Positions 54,600-64,000 of a stretch of 64,000 bases of DNA are shown here, piece by piece (within the stretch, counting starts at the first letter, position 1; each line of letters opens with the position of its first letter). This stretch comes from Psychrobacter immobilis. Lineage in GTDB: Bacteria; Pseudomonadota; Gammaproteobacteria; Pseudomonadales; Moraxellaceae. The position numbers and the translations under genes were made by a program. The stretch spans positions 2,356,001-2,420,000 of the forward strand of contig NZ_CAJGZV010000001.1 of the NCBI RefSeq assembly GCF_904846065.1, written 5' to 3'. The notes below the pieces were generated by a model, which worked only from the letters and a program-made list of their open reading frames with translations, ran no database searches and was not told the DNA's origin.

Positions 54600-55673
54600 A
54601 TGACTGAACCATTAATTAAAACGCCTACCACTCACACTTCTATGAATGACGCATCAAAAAAAGAATCACCATTGTTGTTAGATATTGAAAATCTTTCAGT
54701 GACTTTCGGGCAAGGTGTGCGCGCTTTTCGTGCAGTCGATGATGTGTCGTTAAAGATTACACAAGGCGAAGTCATCGCAGTCGTGGGTGAATCTGGCTCA
54801 GGTAAGTCGGTCACTATGATGGCACTGATGGGGCTACTACCACCCTCTGCAACTGTCCGTTCCAAGCGCGTTATGTTCGATGATAAAGACATGCTCAGTA
54901 TGTCAGCAAAAGAAAAACGCGGAATCATTGGCAAAGACATCTCAATGATCTTTCAAAATGCGATGTCTTGTCTAAATCCAAGCTTCACGGTTGAGATGCA
55001 ACTGGGCGAAGTATTACGTAAGCATCTAGGCTTGCGTGGCTCAGCCGTACAGGCGCGTATCCTAGAGCTGCTAGAGCTGGTCGAAATGCCCGATGCCAAA
55101 AACCGCCTCAAGGTTTATCCACATCAGTTATCAGGCGGTATGAGTCAACGAGTTATGATTGCGATGGCAATTGCTTGTGAGCCCAAACTACTCATCGCCG
55201 ATGAACCTACCACCGCGCTCGATGTCACAGTACAAGCGCAAATCATGGACTTGCTAAGCCGATTGCAACGCGAAAAACAAATGGCGATGATACTGATTAC
55301 CCACGACTTGGGTTTGGTCGCGCAAAACTCGCGTGATGTCGCGGTCATGTATGCCGGACAAGTGGTCGAAACCAGTACCGTGCCGGAGATTTTTCAAAAG
55401 CCTGCTCACCCTTATACGGAGGCCTTGCTACAAGCCATCCCAGAGCTGGCTATCGGTCAAGACCGTCTGAACAGCTTACCCGGAGTCGTACCCAGTCAAT
55501 ATGATCGTCCAAGTGGTTGCTTGTTGTCTCCTCGCTGCCCGTACAAAGAGCCTGCCTGTGAAGTACCGCCGCCCATATTGGATACTCCTAATGGCAAAGT
55601 GCGCTGTATTCATTCTGATCCTTCTTCTCGCAACTCTACCTCTTACGCTGCTACCTTGGAGTCACAAGTATGA
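54600..55673 (+). CDS. dppD: Dipeptide ABC transporter ATPase DppD
   Basis: 357 aa. Walker [12 protein letters not shown] signature LSGGMSQR, Walker B LLIADEPT and H-loop LITHDLG are all intact. The C-terminal oligopeptide-transporter extension has [19 protein letters not shown], with cysteines that bind an Fe-S cluster in some homologues. A polar N-terminal stretch of about 25 residues precedes the domain. Overlaps dppF by four bases (ATGA). Confidence 0.94.
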   Translation: MTEPLIKTPTTHTSMNDASKKESPLLLDIENLSVTFGQGVRAFRAVDDVSLKITQGEVIAVVGESGSGKSVTMMALMGLLPPSATVRSKRVMFDDKDMLSMSAKEKRGIIGKDISMIFQNAMSCLNPSFTVEMQLGEVLRKHLGLRGSAVQARILELLELVEMPDAKNRLKVYPHQLSGGMSQRVMIAMAIACEPKLLIADEPTTALDVTVQAQIMDLLSRLQREKQMAMILITHDLGLVAQNSRDVAVMYAGQVVETSTVPEIFQKPAHPYTEALLQAIPELAIGQDRLNSLPGVVPSQYDRPSGCLLSPRCPYKEPACEVPPPILDTPNGKVRCIHSDPSSRNSTSYAATLESQV

Positions 55674-56641
55674 GTAATAAAGTGGTCCTGAAAGCAGACA
55701 ATCTACATAAACACTACCCAGTATCGCAAGGGTTGGGTAAAGCAAAAGCTTACGTTAAAGCATTGAATGGTGTGTCGTTTGAGCTTGAGGCTGGCAAGAC
55801 GCTAGCCGTCGTCGGTGAATCAGGCTGCGGTAAATCTACCCTTGCCCGCCAGCTCACACTCATCGAAGAGCCTACTGATGGCGAGCTATTTATCAATGAT
55901 GAAGTCACCACTGGCTATAGCAGAAAAGCGCTCAAAGAGCTGCGTACCGAAATCCAAATGGTGTTTCAAAACCCTTATGGCAGTCTCAACCCACGCCATA
56001 CCATTGGCTATCAATTGACTGAACCACTGGATATCCATACCAAACTGTCTAAAGACGACAAGCGTGACAAAATCAATGAGATGATGCGAAATGTGGGTCT
56101 GCGCCCCGAACATGCTGGCCGCTATCCACATATGTTTTCAGGGGGTCAGCGCCAACGTATTGCCCTCGCCCGCGCCATGATGCTCAATCCTAAAATTGTC
56201 GTCGCTGATGAGCCTACCTCTGCGCTCGATGTATCCATTCAGGCACAAGTCTTGAATCTATTTATGGATTTACAGGATGAGTATCATACTGCTTACGTCT
56301 TTATCTCGCATAACTTGTCCGTCGTACGACACGTCGCTGATGATGTGATGGTCATGTATTTAGGTCAGGCTGTCGAACACGGACCCAAAGAAGCAATTTA
56401 TAATGCACCAAAACACCCATATACCATCGCTCTATTGGCTGCTGCACCAACGGTAAATGGTCATAAGAACGATTTAACGCTACAAGGTGAGCTACCAAGC
56501 CCGCTCAATCCACCAAGTGGCTGCGCCCTACATAAACGCTGCCCCTATGCCAAGCAGCAATGCAGCGAAGTAGAGCCACAACTGCGCGAATGGGACGGTC
56601 GATTGGTTGCTTGTTTACGCTTGGAAGAAATATATGGTTAA
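55670..56641 (+). CDS. dppF: Dipeptide ABC transporter ATPase DppF
   Basis: 323 aa second ATPase. Walker A GESGCGKS, signature FSGGQRQR, Walker [10 protein letters not shown]-loop FISHNLS; C-terminal [14 protein letters not shown] repeats the cysteine motif of DppD. Completes dppABCDF. Its terminator appears to lie in the 3' end of the convergent NERD gene. Confidence 0.94.
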   Translation: MSNKVVLKADNLHKHYPVSQGLGKAKAYVKALNGVSFELEAGKTLAVVGESGCGKSTLARQLTLIEEPTDGELFINDEVTTGYSRKALKELRTEIQMVFQNPYGSLNPRHTIGYQLTEPLDIHTKLSKDDKRDKINEMMRNVGLRPEHAGRYPHMFSGGQRQRIALARAMMLNPKIVVADEPTSALDVSIQAQVLNLFMDLQDEYHTAYVFISHNLSVVRHVADDVMVMYLGQAVEHGPKEAIYNAPKHPYTIALLAAAPTVNGHKNDLTLQGELPSPLNPPSGCALHKRCPYAKQQCSEVEPQLREWDGRLVACLRLEEIYG

Positions 56642-56668
56642 GGTGACTAAGGTTAAAATGATTAACGA

Positions 56669-57688
56669 CTAATCAATATTCACCACGCCCCAACATTTAG
56701 GAAATTTGCTACAACCAAAAAAGGCCCGACCTTGATTCAGGCCTTTTTTTGCTACTCGCTTGATCATCTTACCGTTACATCTCGGGCAGGTTGGTGTTTG
56801 AATCAAATAAGCTGTATGGTTTGTCGCCTCACCTGTCGCAGAGGAACTCGTTGCTAATTCAAGCTCTACAACCTCAAACGGTGTAAGAAATACTTTATCG
56901 GCAATATTATATGGTGTATTTGTCTGCTGAATATTCAGACTCTCAGTTAGTAACTCGCTAGATTCAATCTCAGTCTGACCCGACCATCGCAGCACTTCTC
57001 GGCTTTTCAGCGTGGCTCGTTTAGCGGTTTCTTTTATTACTGGCTCGAGTGTAGGCTTACTGGCAGTTTTAGCAATTGTTTTATCAGTGGAGTTACTGCT
57101 AGGCTGTTTGTTTGAGAGGCTATGCTTGTCTTTTAGATAGGCTTTATGCTCTCTATTGGTGCGCCAAGATTTGCTGAATCTGTTGCTATTAATCTGCTCA
57201 ACGATAGACTTGACCTCGTCTTCAGTCAGTATCTCATCTTGTTTCTTCTTCACATAAGAGACCATCCCACCTGTCAATACGTGTTCGGGCAACTCATCAC
57301 GAGTTTTTAGCTCACACTTCCCGATAAAAGCAATCATCGAATGGAAGTAGCTCAGCTCCAAGCCCAATAAATCTGCGAGCGTCTTAATGTGCAAGTAGTT
57401 TTGACGCAATGGATTTTGGAATTTAAATTTACTTCCATTTGGGAAAGCTTGCGTCCACTGCTTTTGCTTCTCGCTACCATATATCCAGCCTTTATAGTTT
57501 TTGGTTTCGATGACAAAGATGCCGTATATGGAGACGATAATATGATCGATTTGGGTACTGCCACCATTGGCTCTTGGCAAGGTAATACCGTTTAATCGGT
57601 GATAGACATCTTTTTCAAGTTTTAGCCACATGGCGACATTGATAACGGTCTCGCCTAGAAAGCCTTTGAAAGTGGATTTGAGGGACAT
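56669..57688 (-). CDS. NERD-domain protein with C-terminal zinc ribbon
   Basis: 339 aa from the ATG at 57688 (MSLKSTFKGFLGE). Residues about 1-125 are a NERD nuclease-related domain: GETVINVAMWLKL, then STQIDHIIVSIYGIFVIETKNYKGWIYG, with the Asp and E-x-K residues of the PD-(D/E)xK fold. A long variable linker follows, and residues about 300-335 form a topoisomerase-type C4 zinc finger (CPRCNGKMIKR and FFGCSKFPKCWG). Probably a nucleic-acid-binding or -cleaving protein. A broken copy of its 5' end lies at 59201-59316. Confidence 0.88.
   Translation of the reverse strand: MSLKSTFKGFLGETVINVAMWLKLEKDVYHRLNGITLPRANGGSTQIDHIIVSIYGIFVIETKNYKGWIYGSEKQKQWTQAFPNGSKFKFQNPLRQNYLHIKTLADLLGLELSYFHSMIAFIGKCELKTRDELPEHVLTGGMVSYVKKKQDEILTEDEVKSIVEQINSNRFSKSWRTNREHKAYLKDKHSLSNKQPSSNSTDKTIAKTASKPTLEPVIKETAKRATLKSREVLRWSGQTEIESSELLTESLNIQQTNTPYNIADKVFLTPFEVVELELATSSSATGEATNHTAYLIQTPTCPRCNGKMIKRVAKKGLNQGRAFFGCSKFPKCWGVVNID
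56717..56750 (+). terminator. dppF terminator inside the NERD gene
   Basis: Arms AAAAAAGGCC / GGCCTTTTTT with a 13-nt loop and seven T on the plus strand, 76 bp after the dppF stop. These bases also encode the zinc-finger residues GRAFFG of the convergent NERD protein. Confidence 0.7.
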
Positions 57689-57763
57689 GGTTTTTTTCTT
57701 GAAAGTGGTTATGAAAAAATAAATAACGTTCAATATCAATATACTAATTACTTTTGGTTAAAA

Positions 57764-58420
57764 TTACCGATCTGCAATTGCTGTTCTGACGATAGTTAAA
57801 CCAATGACGCCAAGCAACGCCCCTGTAACTTTATCGATGTAATAAGCAACTTGGGTAAATTTAGCGCGTACTTTGCGAGTCGACAATAGAAATATGATGG
57901 CAGTGTCCCATGCGAATACCACAACAGTCATCCAAATGCCTAAGCCCAATTTGAATACAAAACTTATTTCTGGTGTCAACACTACCGTGAACAAACTGAG
58001 ATAAAAGAGTAGATTTTTAGGATTAAATATTCCTGACAAAAACCCTGCAGTAAATTCTTTTAAAAAAGTTGTCTTAGGTATATTTGAATGGGCTGATTGG
58101 GCTACCTGAAACTGGTCATACGCATTTTTTCGTGCGCGTAACGCCTGTATCCCAAGGTACATTAAAAACAATCCACCAATAATTTTTAGCGTAATCATAA
58201 TAGGTGCAGAGGCGGCTAAAATTGAGCCAACACCAATTAAACATAGACTAATGTACACTGAATTGGCAAAGGTGATACCAAGTGCAACCCCTATTGCGTC
58301 TTTACTGTCATTTTTAATCGCACTCTTTACGATCAATACAAAATCCGGCCCTGGACTCAATAATGCAAGGAAATGTGCCAAGCCGACCGTGATAAAAATA
58401 CTCAATAAATCCCAGTTCAT
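57764..58420 (-). CDS. LysE/RhtB-family amino-acid exporter
   Basis: 218 aa, six hydrophobic segments. HFLALLSPGPDFVLIVKSAI with the conserved SPGP motif and GLFLMYLGIQALRARK define the LysE/RhtB superfamily. TAGFLSGIFNPKNLLFYLSLFT is the second half motif. Exports an amino acid or homoserine derivative, substrate unknown. Lies between the NERD gene and the decayed tkt fragment. Confidence 0.92.
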   Translation of the reverse strand: MNWDLLSIFITVGLAHFLALLSPGPDFVLIVKSAIKNDSKDAIGVALGITFANSVYISLCLIGVGSILAASAPIMITLKIIGGLFLMYLGIQALRARKNAYDQFQVAQSAHSNIPKTTFLKEFTAGFLSGIFNPKNLLFYLSLFTVVLTPEISFVFKLGLGIWMTVVVFAWDTAIIFLLSTRKVRAKFTQVAYYIDKVTGALLGVIGLTIVRTAIADR

Positions 58421-58497
58421 AATTATTCCGTACTCTATTTTGTTTAATTATGGACTAAATAGCACTATGAATACACTGATTATTTAGCCAATAAAAA

Positions 58498-58530
58498 GAG
58501 CCACCAGATTTCTCCGGCAGCTCTTTTTTT
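58498..58530 (-). terminator. Duplicated copy of the tkt terminator
   Basis: On the minus strand GAGCTGCCGGA and TCTGGTGGCTC form an 11-bp stem closed by a GAAA tetraloop, then TTTTT. It corresponds to the tkt terminator at 61869-61901 and probably now ends transcripts of the accessory genes. Confidence 0.8.
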
Positions 58531-58553
58531 AAATACTGACTAAGTTAGGTTTA

Positions 58554-58740
58554 TTACACCAAACTATTTACCGCTTCAACCACAGCGTCAGTCGTAATAC
58601 CAAACTCTTTATATAATTGATCTGCAGGAGCAGATTCGCCATAAGTGGTCATACCAATGATTTTGCCATTTAGACCAACGAACTTATATCAGTAATCTAC
58701 ATGCGCCGCTTCGACTGCTACGCGAGCACGGATATTGGCA
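58554..58740 (-). pseudogene. Decayed duplicate of the tkt 3' end
   Basis: 187 bp aligning without gaps to 61925-62111, the last 62 codons of transketolase, at a constant offset of 3371. I count about 12 differences. One of them changes the Trp codon of YWYKFVG to a stop, so the fragment is dead. Similarity ends abruptly at 58740. Together with the terminator copy it forms a direct repeat of about 245 bp bracketing the 3.1-kb block of unrecognised genes. Confidence 0.9.
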
Positions 58741-58775
58741 CTCACATCAAACATTCATTTAATATAACCAATAAA

Positions 58776-59192
58776 CTAACCTTTTAACGACTCACTCCAT
58801 TGTCTGATATAGTCCATTTGCTTATTTACTGTGGTTAATTTATCTAGATCATCACAATGGTCAAAAGTCCTAACTCGGTTAGTACCTTGCTTTCCCATTT
58901 CAATTATATAGCCAACTTGTCCTCGTGACATTTGCTGACCCATACTTGAGCACACAAAATCTAATCTACATCCATTAATACATATAACGATGTTTTTAGG
59001 CTCTAATAGTGCCCTTAGTCCGAATAAAGCTTTATAAAAATCAATGCCTTGAAATTGATACCTACCAAATTCAGCCAATACAAGAGTTAGCCCAACATTT
59101 TCAGAAGAAGCCGAATAGCTTTCAAATATTAACTCAGCACTTTCTTTAATTTTATTGTTATAGATAGCTACTTTTTGATGCACGATATTCAT
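58776..59192 (-). CDS. Uncharacterised 138-aa protein
   Basis: Soluble, mixed alpha/beta in appearance, no signal or membrane segment. Segments such as NVGLTLVLAEFGRYQFQGIDFYKALFGLR and VICINGCRLDFVCSSMGQQMSRGQVGYIIEMG suggest a compact domain with three or four cysteines. I do not recognise it. Its ATG lies just inside the tail of the broken NERD frame, so it may borrow that start region. Composition is more AT-rich than core genes, which suits acquired DNA. Confidence 0.65.
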   Translation of the reverse strand: MNIVHQKVAIYNNKIKESAELIFESYSASSENVGLTLVLAEFGRYQFQGIDFYKALFGLRALLEPKNIVICINGCRLDFVCSSMGQQMSRGQVGYIIEMGKQGTNRVRTFDHCDDLDKLTTVNKQMDYIRQWSESLKG

Positions 59193-59200
59193 CTTTGTGT

Positions 59201-59316
59201 CCAGCCTTTATACTTTTTGATTTCGGATTATAGATGTCTTTTTCAAGCTTTAGCCACATGGTAACGTTGATAACGGTCTTGCCTAAGAATCCTTTGAAGC
59301 TAGATTTTAGGGACAT
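59201..59316 (-). pseudogene. Broken 5' end of a second NERD gene
   Basis: Begins MSLKSSFKGFLGKTVINVTM, nearly the same as the NERD protein at 57688, and runs to LKLEKDIY. The next bases match the codons for ETKNYKGW but in a different frame, so about 120 bp between them are deleted and the frame is lost. Only the first 27 or so residues are preserved. Confidence 0.8.
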
Positions 59317-59356
59317 GGTGGCTTTCTCAAAAAATAATTCATTAGGTTGATATCTA

Positions 59357-60874
59357 TTAAGTAAAGAACTTAAACCCATATAAGACAGCTATAAATATAA
59401 TTACGCCAATGACAATTTTCATGAAGCTTGTACTTTCTTGTTTTGCTTCTGCAAAATTCTGTTGAATCGATTCTGTAACGAAGTCCATATCGGTTGAAGT
59501 AGGCTTATAACTGTTAAAAGATGCTTTATTAGCTAAGCTCGGAATATCATCAATAAGCTCAGTCACTTGTGGCCGAAGGTGCTTCTCATACTTTTTCCAA
59601 GAATTGTCACTCTCATAAAGTTTTCGTACGCCGTAATACATATCTTCTTCAAAATAACTGTCTTGAATCCATTCATCATAATAAGCTTGCTCCCAAAACT
59701 TGGCAGGAAGTACAGTAACCTCAGCTGTTTCATCACTGATTAAAATAGGAAATGAGCTTTGCAAAATACCATTGGGTAAATGTAATCGCCAAACGAACAG
59801 ACTGGTAGACTTTAGTGGTAAAGGCGTAATGCTATTAGGGATGTCAAAACCAAGCATTCTAGTATGTTCGTCAGTTATGTGCTCAGCATACTTTAATATT
59901 TCTATATCATCTGTATCAGGAATGGTATTTTTAAAAGTATAAAGTTCATGTGCAATTTCTGCTAGATAAGAAACTGGTGTTCGCCCTGTCGGATCGTATA
60001 CTATTCCAGCAGGACAAGAGTATGCCTGATCAGAAGACCATAGCATTTTATTTGCTTGAACGACATGAGCCCATACTACTTTGCCTGTTTTATATAACTT
60101 GGCCAATTGGTTGATCTGTTCATACAAAACGTCGTCTTTCATCCATTTTGGAGGCATCATCTGTAAGTAAGCTAAATCCGCTCGATCTAAATTAGCAAAT
60201 TCAATCTCTCTATCAAACTTCAACTCCATAGTGGGTACGGGTGGCAAAGGCTGATTTAAATCTGTATTACTTAATATAGTAGATGGAACTAACTCCAACA
60301 CACTTTGCCAAATTGTTTGGTCTTGTAATGCCCCATCGTCACTAGCTATTATCAATGCTTGGTAAATCACTTGCTTAGGAACGAAAAAATCACACAAACC
60401 TTGGATATCACTATCAAACTCGACAAACATGTTTTTAGTCAATGCGGTCTGATCCCCTATACAATGATCGCTTGCATCAGGGTACCAAACTGGGGCTTCT
60501 CTACGAGCTCGTCCAATGATTTCACCTAAATAGTAGCTCAATATCTCAATAGTCGAGCTATTGTGCAGCGAGTACTCTGAAGAAAATATTCGATGCTCTG
60601 TAAAGTCAGGCAGTCTTTTTTTAACCGTTAGCAACCACTCATCAATTCGCTTGAGACTATTTAGTGAATAATCAAGATTGCAGTCACGAAGCTCTTTTTC
60701 ATATATAAAATCATGACGCTTGGTCAAATCACCTAACTCATTAGAACTCACCTTTTTTGACATGTTAGAAAAGAAATCATCTAACGTTAAGAGCACATTT
60801 ACTGTTTCAACAGTCGGTTGATTAGACGTAAGGAATGGCTTTTGCGAGTTAATAGAATCAGTGTAATTTAGCAT
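59357..60874 (-). CDS. Uncharacterised 505-aa protein with C-terminal membrane anchor
   Basis: Large soluble protein ending in one hydrophobic helix (FMKIVIGVIIFIAVLYGFKFF), so probably tail-anchored with its bulk in the cytoplasm. The N-terminal third is helical and polar. The middle (WMKDDVLYEQINQLAKLYKTGKVVWAHVVQANKML, then YSCPAGIVYDPTGRTPVSYLAEIAHELYTFKN) looks like a distinct, well-conserved domain. No catalytic motif is evident. I do not recognise the family. In the block between the two tkt 3' copies. Confidence 0.75.
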   Translation of the reverse strand: MLNYTDSINSQKPFLTSNQPTVETVNVLLTLDDFFSNMSKKVSSNELGDLTKRHDFIYEKELRDCNLDYSLNSLKRIDEWLLTVKKRLPDFTEHRIFSSEYSLHNSSTIEILSYYLGEIIGRARREAPVWYPDASDHCIGDQTALTKNMFVEFDSDIQGLCDFFVPKQVIYQALIIASDDGALQDQTIWQSVLELVPSTILSNTDLNQPLPPVPTMELKFDREIEFANLDRADLAYLQMMPPKWMKDDVLYEQINQLAKLYKTGKVVWAHVVQANKMLWSSDQAYSCPAGIVYDPTGRTPVSYLAEIAHELYTFKNTIPDTDDIEILKYAEHITDEHTRMLGFDIPNSITPLPLKSTSLFVWRLHLPNGILQSSFPILISDETAEVTVLPAKFWEQAYYDEWIQDSYFEEDMYYGVRKLYESDNSWKKYEKHLRPQVTELIDDIPSLANKASFNSYKPTSTDMDFVTESIQQNFAEAKQESTSFMKIVIGVIIFIAVLYGFKFFT

Positions 60875-61143
60875 GTTGTTGTCTTAGAAGATGTGAGATT
60901 GAGTGACATGGTTTTATCCCAGTGCAATAACACGACAAATCATAGCATTTAGCTAATTTGTCGTACCGTTTTATATACTATAATTTTATTTTTATAGTTA
61001 TATAGTAAAAATTTTTTATAAATATTACATCCAGGTTAAGTCTGTAAATAACTTTCCTCTAATCCATGATTTTTTGGTACTTTTATCATGAAATAGCAAT
61101 TAGTTTATGTGGTGCGTTTAGCAAGACCTACATTCATTATGCC

Positions 61144-61764
61144 TTATTGATTAACAAAAACTTTAAACTCGTCGTCATTCTCAATTTTCATCATCTCTAA
61201 TTTTTCGTTAGTTAACCTTTCGATATAATCGTATAGCATTTCATTTGGAAATACTCCATTACTTGCTTTTAAGTCTAGCTGTGTAATTATCTCACAATTT
61301 TTTGTAGCTTCTTCAATTTCAAATGCATGGCAAACTCCTCCTACAAAGCTCTCTCGAATAGATACTAGGTAGCTAATAGCTTCCTCTAGATCATGACCAT
61401 TATTTTCTAGAAAATTCTTAAAAGATTTATCTCTAATTTTAATAGCTTCTGAGGATAATTTTTTACAAATCCAGTAACTTCCAAATCCTGATTTTTCAGA
61501 ATCATCTATGACTTTTTTAATTTTTGGGTGTTTTGCCTTGTTGATATAAACGTCATCAACCGATAAACCAGTCGTCCACATTCCACCTTGAGAATATTTA
61601 GCCAAAGCGAAACTTGCATATTCAATATCTTTATAGTTATTTGTTAAAAAAATATTGAAATTTATCTTCAATTTTTCCTCAGCTGCTGCTTTCCTGCTAT
61701 TTTCATAAGCCTGATATAAAAAAAGTAATAAAATAATTATACCAATAGAAATAAGCCAAATCAT
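61144..61764 (-). CDS. Uncharacterised 206-aa protein with N-terminal membrane anchor
   Basis: Starts with a membrane helix (MIWLISIGIIILLLFLYQAY) after a good ribosome site (GGGGG), then a mainly helical charged domain: YKDIEYASFALAKYSQGGMWTTGLSVDD, GFGSYWICKKLSSEAIKIR, SYLVSIRESFVGGVCHAFEI. Topology puts the domain in the cytoplasm or periplasm depending on orientation. Not recognised. First gene of the accessory block after tkt, strongly AT-rich; the 269-bp spacer after it shows no gene. Confidence 0.7.
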   Translation of the reverse strand: MIWLISIGIIILLLFLYQAYENSRKAAAEEKLKINFNIFLTNNYKDIEYASFALAKYSQGGMWTTGLSVDDVYINKAKHPKIKKVIDDSEKSGFGSYWICKKLSSEAIKIRDKSFKNFLENNGHDLEEAISYLVSIRESFVGGVCHAFEIEEATKNCEIITQLDLKASNGVFPNEMLYDYIERLTNEKLEMMKIENDDEFKVFVNQ

Positions 61765-61868
61765 AATACCCCCAATAATGTAAGCTTTAAAGTATGTTAA
61801 CTATAATTGAATTTATGGCTATAATAAAACAGTATTAGCTCCAAAACTAAAATTCAACCATAAAAAAA

Positions 61869-61901
61869 AGCCACCAGATTTCTCCGGTAGCTCTTTTTTT
61901 T
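61869..61901 (-). terminator. Terminator of tkt
   Basis: Minus-strand stem of ten pairs (AGCTACCGGA with TCTGGTGGCT, two G-U) closed by a GAAA tetraloop and followed by a run of T. It lies 24 bp after the tkt stop; copied at 58498. Confidence 0.88.
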
Positions 61902-61924
61902 AAACGCTAACTAAGTTAGGTTTA

Positions 61925-63922
61925 TTACACCAAACTATTTACCGCTTCAACCACAGCGTCGGTAGTGATACCAAACTCTTTGTATAACTGATCTGCAGGA
62001 GCAGATTCGCCATAAGTGGTCATACCGATGATTTTGCCATCTAGACCAACGAACTTGTACCAGTAATCTACATGCGCCGCTTCTACTGCGACGCGAGCGC
62101 GGATATTGGCAGGCAATACGGCGTCGCGATAGCTAGCATCTTGCTCAACGAAAATCTCAGCACATGGCATAGAGACCACGCGGACGCCAACACCATTTGC
62201 GCTCAACGTTTCGTAAGCTTCCATCGCTAGGCCGACTTCTGAACCAGTCGCGATGATGATGGCTTGTAGCTCACCTTGCTCTTTCGCAAGTACATAACCG
62301 CCTTTGGTGATGTTCGCTACTTGCTTGCTATCACGTGCTTGATGTGGCAAGCTCTGACGGCTAAAGATTAACGCTGACGGGTTGTTTTCAGACTTGATGG
62401 CTTCTACCCAAGCGCTTGCAGATTCAGTCGCATCACACGGACGCCATGTGCGTAGATTTGGCGTAGTACGTAGGCTAGTCAATTGCTCAACTGGCTGATG
62501 CGTTGGGCCATCTTCACCCAGACCGATAGAGTCATGCGTATAGACATGGATAACGCGCTGTTTCATCAATGCGCCCATGCGTACTGCGTTACGTGCATAT
62601 TCCATAAACATTAGGAACGTTGCTACGTAAGGGATAAAGCCGCCATGTAATGCGATGCCATTAGCAATCGCGGTCATACCGAACTCACGTACACCATAAT
62701 AGATGTAGTTGCCATCAGCGTCTTTTTCGATGCCTTTAGCGCCTTTGAATAGCGTCAAGTTCGAGCCAGCCAGATCCGCTGAACCACCTAGTAATTCTGG
62801 TAATAAGGGCTGTAAGGTATTGATGGCGTTTTGACTGGCTTTACGGCTAGCAACATCGCCACCCGCTTCTTGCGTTTGCTGAATATAGGCTTGTGCTTGG
62901 CTATCAAAGTCAGCAGGCAGATCACCATTTAGACGACGCAATAGCTCAGACGCCAGTTCAGGATAGGCTTTCTTATAAGCGTCAAAATCAGCATCCCAGT
63001 TTTTCTGTTGGACGTCGCCTTTGGCTTTAGCATCCCATGCTTCATAGATTTCATCATCTAATTCAAACGGGGCATGCTTCCAAGACAATGCATCACGAGT
63101 CAAAGCGATTTCGTCATCACCTAACGGAGCACCATGACTGGCTGCTAGACCCTGCTTGTTCGGGCTACCTGCACCGATCGTGGTTTTGCAAATCAGTAGA
63201 CTTGGTTTAGCAGTCTCTTTTAGCGCTTGTTCAGTTGCTTGCGTGATTGCATCAGCATCATGACCATCTACTTTGATAACTTGCCAGCCATAAGACTCAA
63301 AACGCGCTTGCGTATCATCTGTGAACCAGCCTTCGACATTACCATCGATAGAGATACCATTGTCATCATAGAAGAAGACCAGCTTGCCAAGACCTAACGT
63401 GCAAGCCAATGAGCAAACTTCATGACTGATACCTTCCATCAAGCAACCATCGCCTAAGAACGCATAGGTATTATGGTCAACGATGTTATGGCCGTCACGA
63501 TTAAACTGCGCGGCTAAAGTTTTTTCTGCAATTGCAAAACCAACGGCATTGGCGATACCTTGACCTAGTGGACCAGTAGTTGTCTCAACACCTGGTGTAT
63601 AGCCAAGCTCAGGATGACCTGGAGTTTTTGAATGCAACTGACGGAAACCTTTCAAATCATCAACGCTGACGTCATAACCAGATAAATGCAGCAATGAGTA
63701 AATAAGCATCGAGCCATGACCGTTCGATAATACAAAGCGGTCACGGTTGTGCCACTGTGGATCGGTTGGGTTGTGCTTCAAAAACTTGCGCCACAAAACT
63801 TCGGCAATATCGGCCATACCCATTGGCGCGCCTGGATGTCCAGAGTTGGCTTTTTGAACCGCATCAAACGACAGTACACGGATGGCATTGGCTAATTTAC
63901 GTTCGCTAATTGGAGCTGGCAT
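61925..63922 (-). CDS. tkt: Transketolase
   Basis: Thiamine-diphosphate enzyme of the pentose phosphate pathway, moving two-carbon ketol units between sugar phosphates. 665 aa, the usual length. [21 protein letters not shown] starts the protein, [37 protein letters not shown] is the TPP/Mg motif, and [23 protein letters not shown] and the C-terminal [34 protein letters not shown] are diagnostic. The start ATG lies at 63922. Its 3' end is the source of the duplicated fragment at 58554-58740. Confidence 0.97.
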   Translation of the reverse strand: MPAPISERKLANAIRVLSFDAVQKANSGHPGAPMGMADIAEVLWRKFLKHNPTDPQWHNRDRFVLSNGHGSMLIYSLLHLSGYDVSVDDLKGFRQLHSKTPGHPELGYTPGVETTTGPLGQGIANAVGFAIAEKTLAAQFNRDGHNIVDHNTYAFLGDGCLMEGISHEVCSLACTLGLGKLVFFYDDNGISIDGNVEGWFTDDTQARFESYGWQVIKVDGHDADAITQATEQALKETAKPSLLICKTTIGAGSPNKQGLAASHGAPLGDDEIALTRDALSWKHAPFELDDEIYEAWDAKAKGDVQQKNWDADFDAYKKAYPELASELLRRLNGDLPADFDSQAQAYIQQTQEAGGDVASRKASQNAINTLQPLLPELLGGSADLAGSNLTLFKGAKGIEKDADGNYIYYGVREFGMTAIANGIALHGGFIPYVATFLMFMEYARNAVRMGALMKQRVIHVYTHDSIGLGEDGPTHQPVEQLTSLRTTPNLRTWRPCDATESASAWVEAIKSENNPSALIFSRQSLPHQARDSKQVANITKGGYVLAKEQGELQAIIIATGSEVGLAMEAYETLSANGVGVRVVSMPCAEIFVEQDASYRDAVLPANIRARVAVEAAHVDYWYKFVGLDGKIIGMTTYGESAPADQLYKEFGITTDAVVEAVNSLV

Positions 63923-64000
63923 AGAGTGTCCTAGTATTGGGCTAAGAGGAGAGTTTACTCAAAGGAGTATAAGCATAAGGACGCCAAATGCGTCCCTAAG

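Noticed and set aside
58554..58740. Possibility that the tkt fragment is an attachment-site duplication of an integrative element
   Set aside because: No integrase or recombinase gene lies in the block, the repeat is long (about 245 bp) and diverged, and tRNA-type att features are absent; recombination between allelic versions fits better.

Overview
The window looks like chromosome of a psychrotolerant gammaproteobacterium of the Moraxellaceae, most likely Psychrobacter. This is an inference from protein character, moderate G+C with AT-rich spacers, an eptA-pmrA-pmrB order as in Acinetobacter, and a short inverted-repeat element family scattered between genes. No prophage, CRISPR array, rRNA operon or complete insertion sequence was found.

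Layout. (1) 1-17.6 kb is a nitrate-respiration island on the plus strand: the 3' part of narK, then narGHJI, a parvulin-type isomerase, the molybdenum-cofactor genes moeA, moaA, moaB, mobA, moaC, moaD, moaE, an orphan molybdate-binding lipoprotein (modA), and a divergent hemerythrin/CopD-like pair. NarK imports nitrate, NarGHI reduces it at the membrane, NarJ loads the cofactor and the moa/moe/mob genes make it. (2) 17.6-23.9 kb is an envelope-modification locus: eptA-pmrA-pmrB, then dgkA and a PAP2 phosphatase, then a YceI protein. Both promoters carry the same PmrA-type direct repeat at the same distance from the -10. (3) 24-32 kb (minus) holds a thioesterase, a DUF3124 lipoprotein, a TrkA/TrkH-type potassium system, a DMT exporter, an amine-oxidase-like flavoprotein, a DsrE-like lipoprotein and a YgjP-like metalloprotein. 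(4) 32-38.8 kb (minus) is choline-to-glycine-betaine: SMR transporter-betI-betB-betA, then betT behind a terminator. (5) 38.9-41.5 kb has tRNA-Asn, a 174-bp MITE-like element plus a remnant, a small ribbon-helix-helix protein, a lipoprotein and two tandem tRNA-Ser(UGA) genes. (6) 41.6-50.2 kb holds a GAPDH-family enzyme, a PIF1-like helicase and an alcohol/aldehyde oxidation cluster (ALDH, ADH, DUF779, GMC oxidoreductase). (7) 50.7-56.6 kb is a complete dipeptide-type ABC importer (dppABCDF). (8) 56.7-63.9 kb (minus) is a variable region behind transketolase: NERD protein, LysE exporter, a decayed second copy of the tkt 3' end, three unrecognised genes and a broken second NERD start, then intact tkt.

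The observations most worth following are the two identically spaced NarL-like palindromes before narG and moaA, the paired PmrA-like promoters, and the tkt-bounded cassette region with its unrecognised membrane-anchored proteins.
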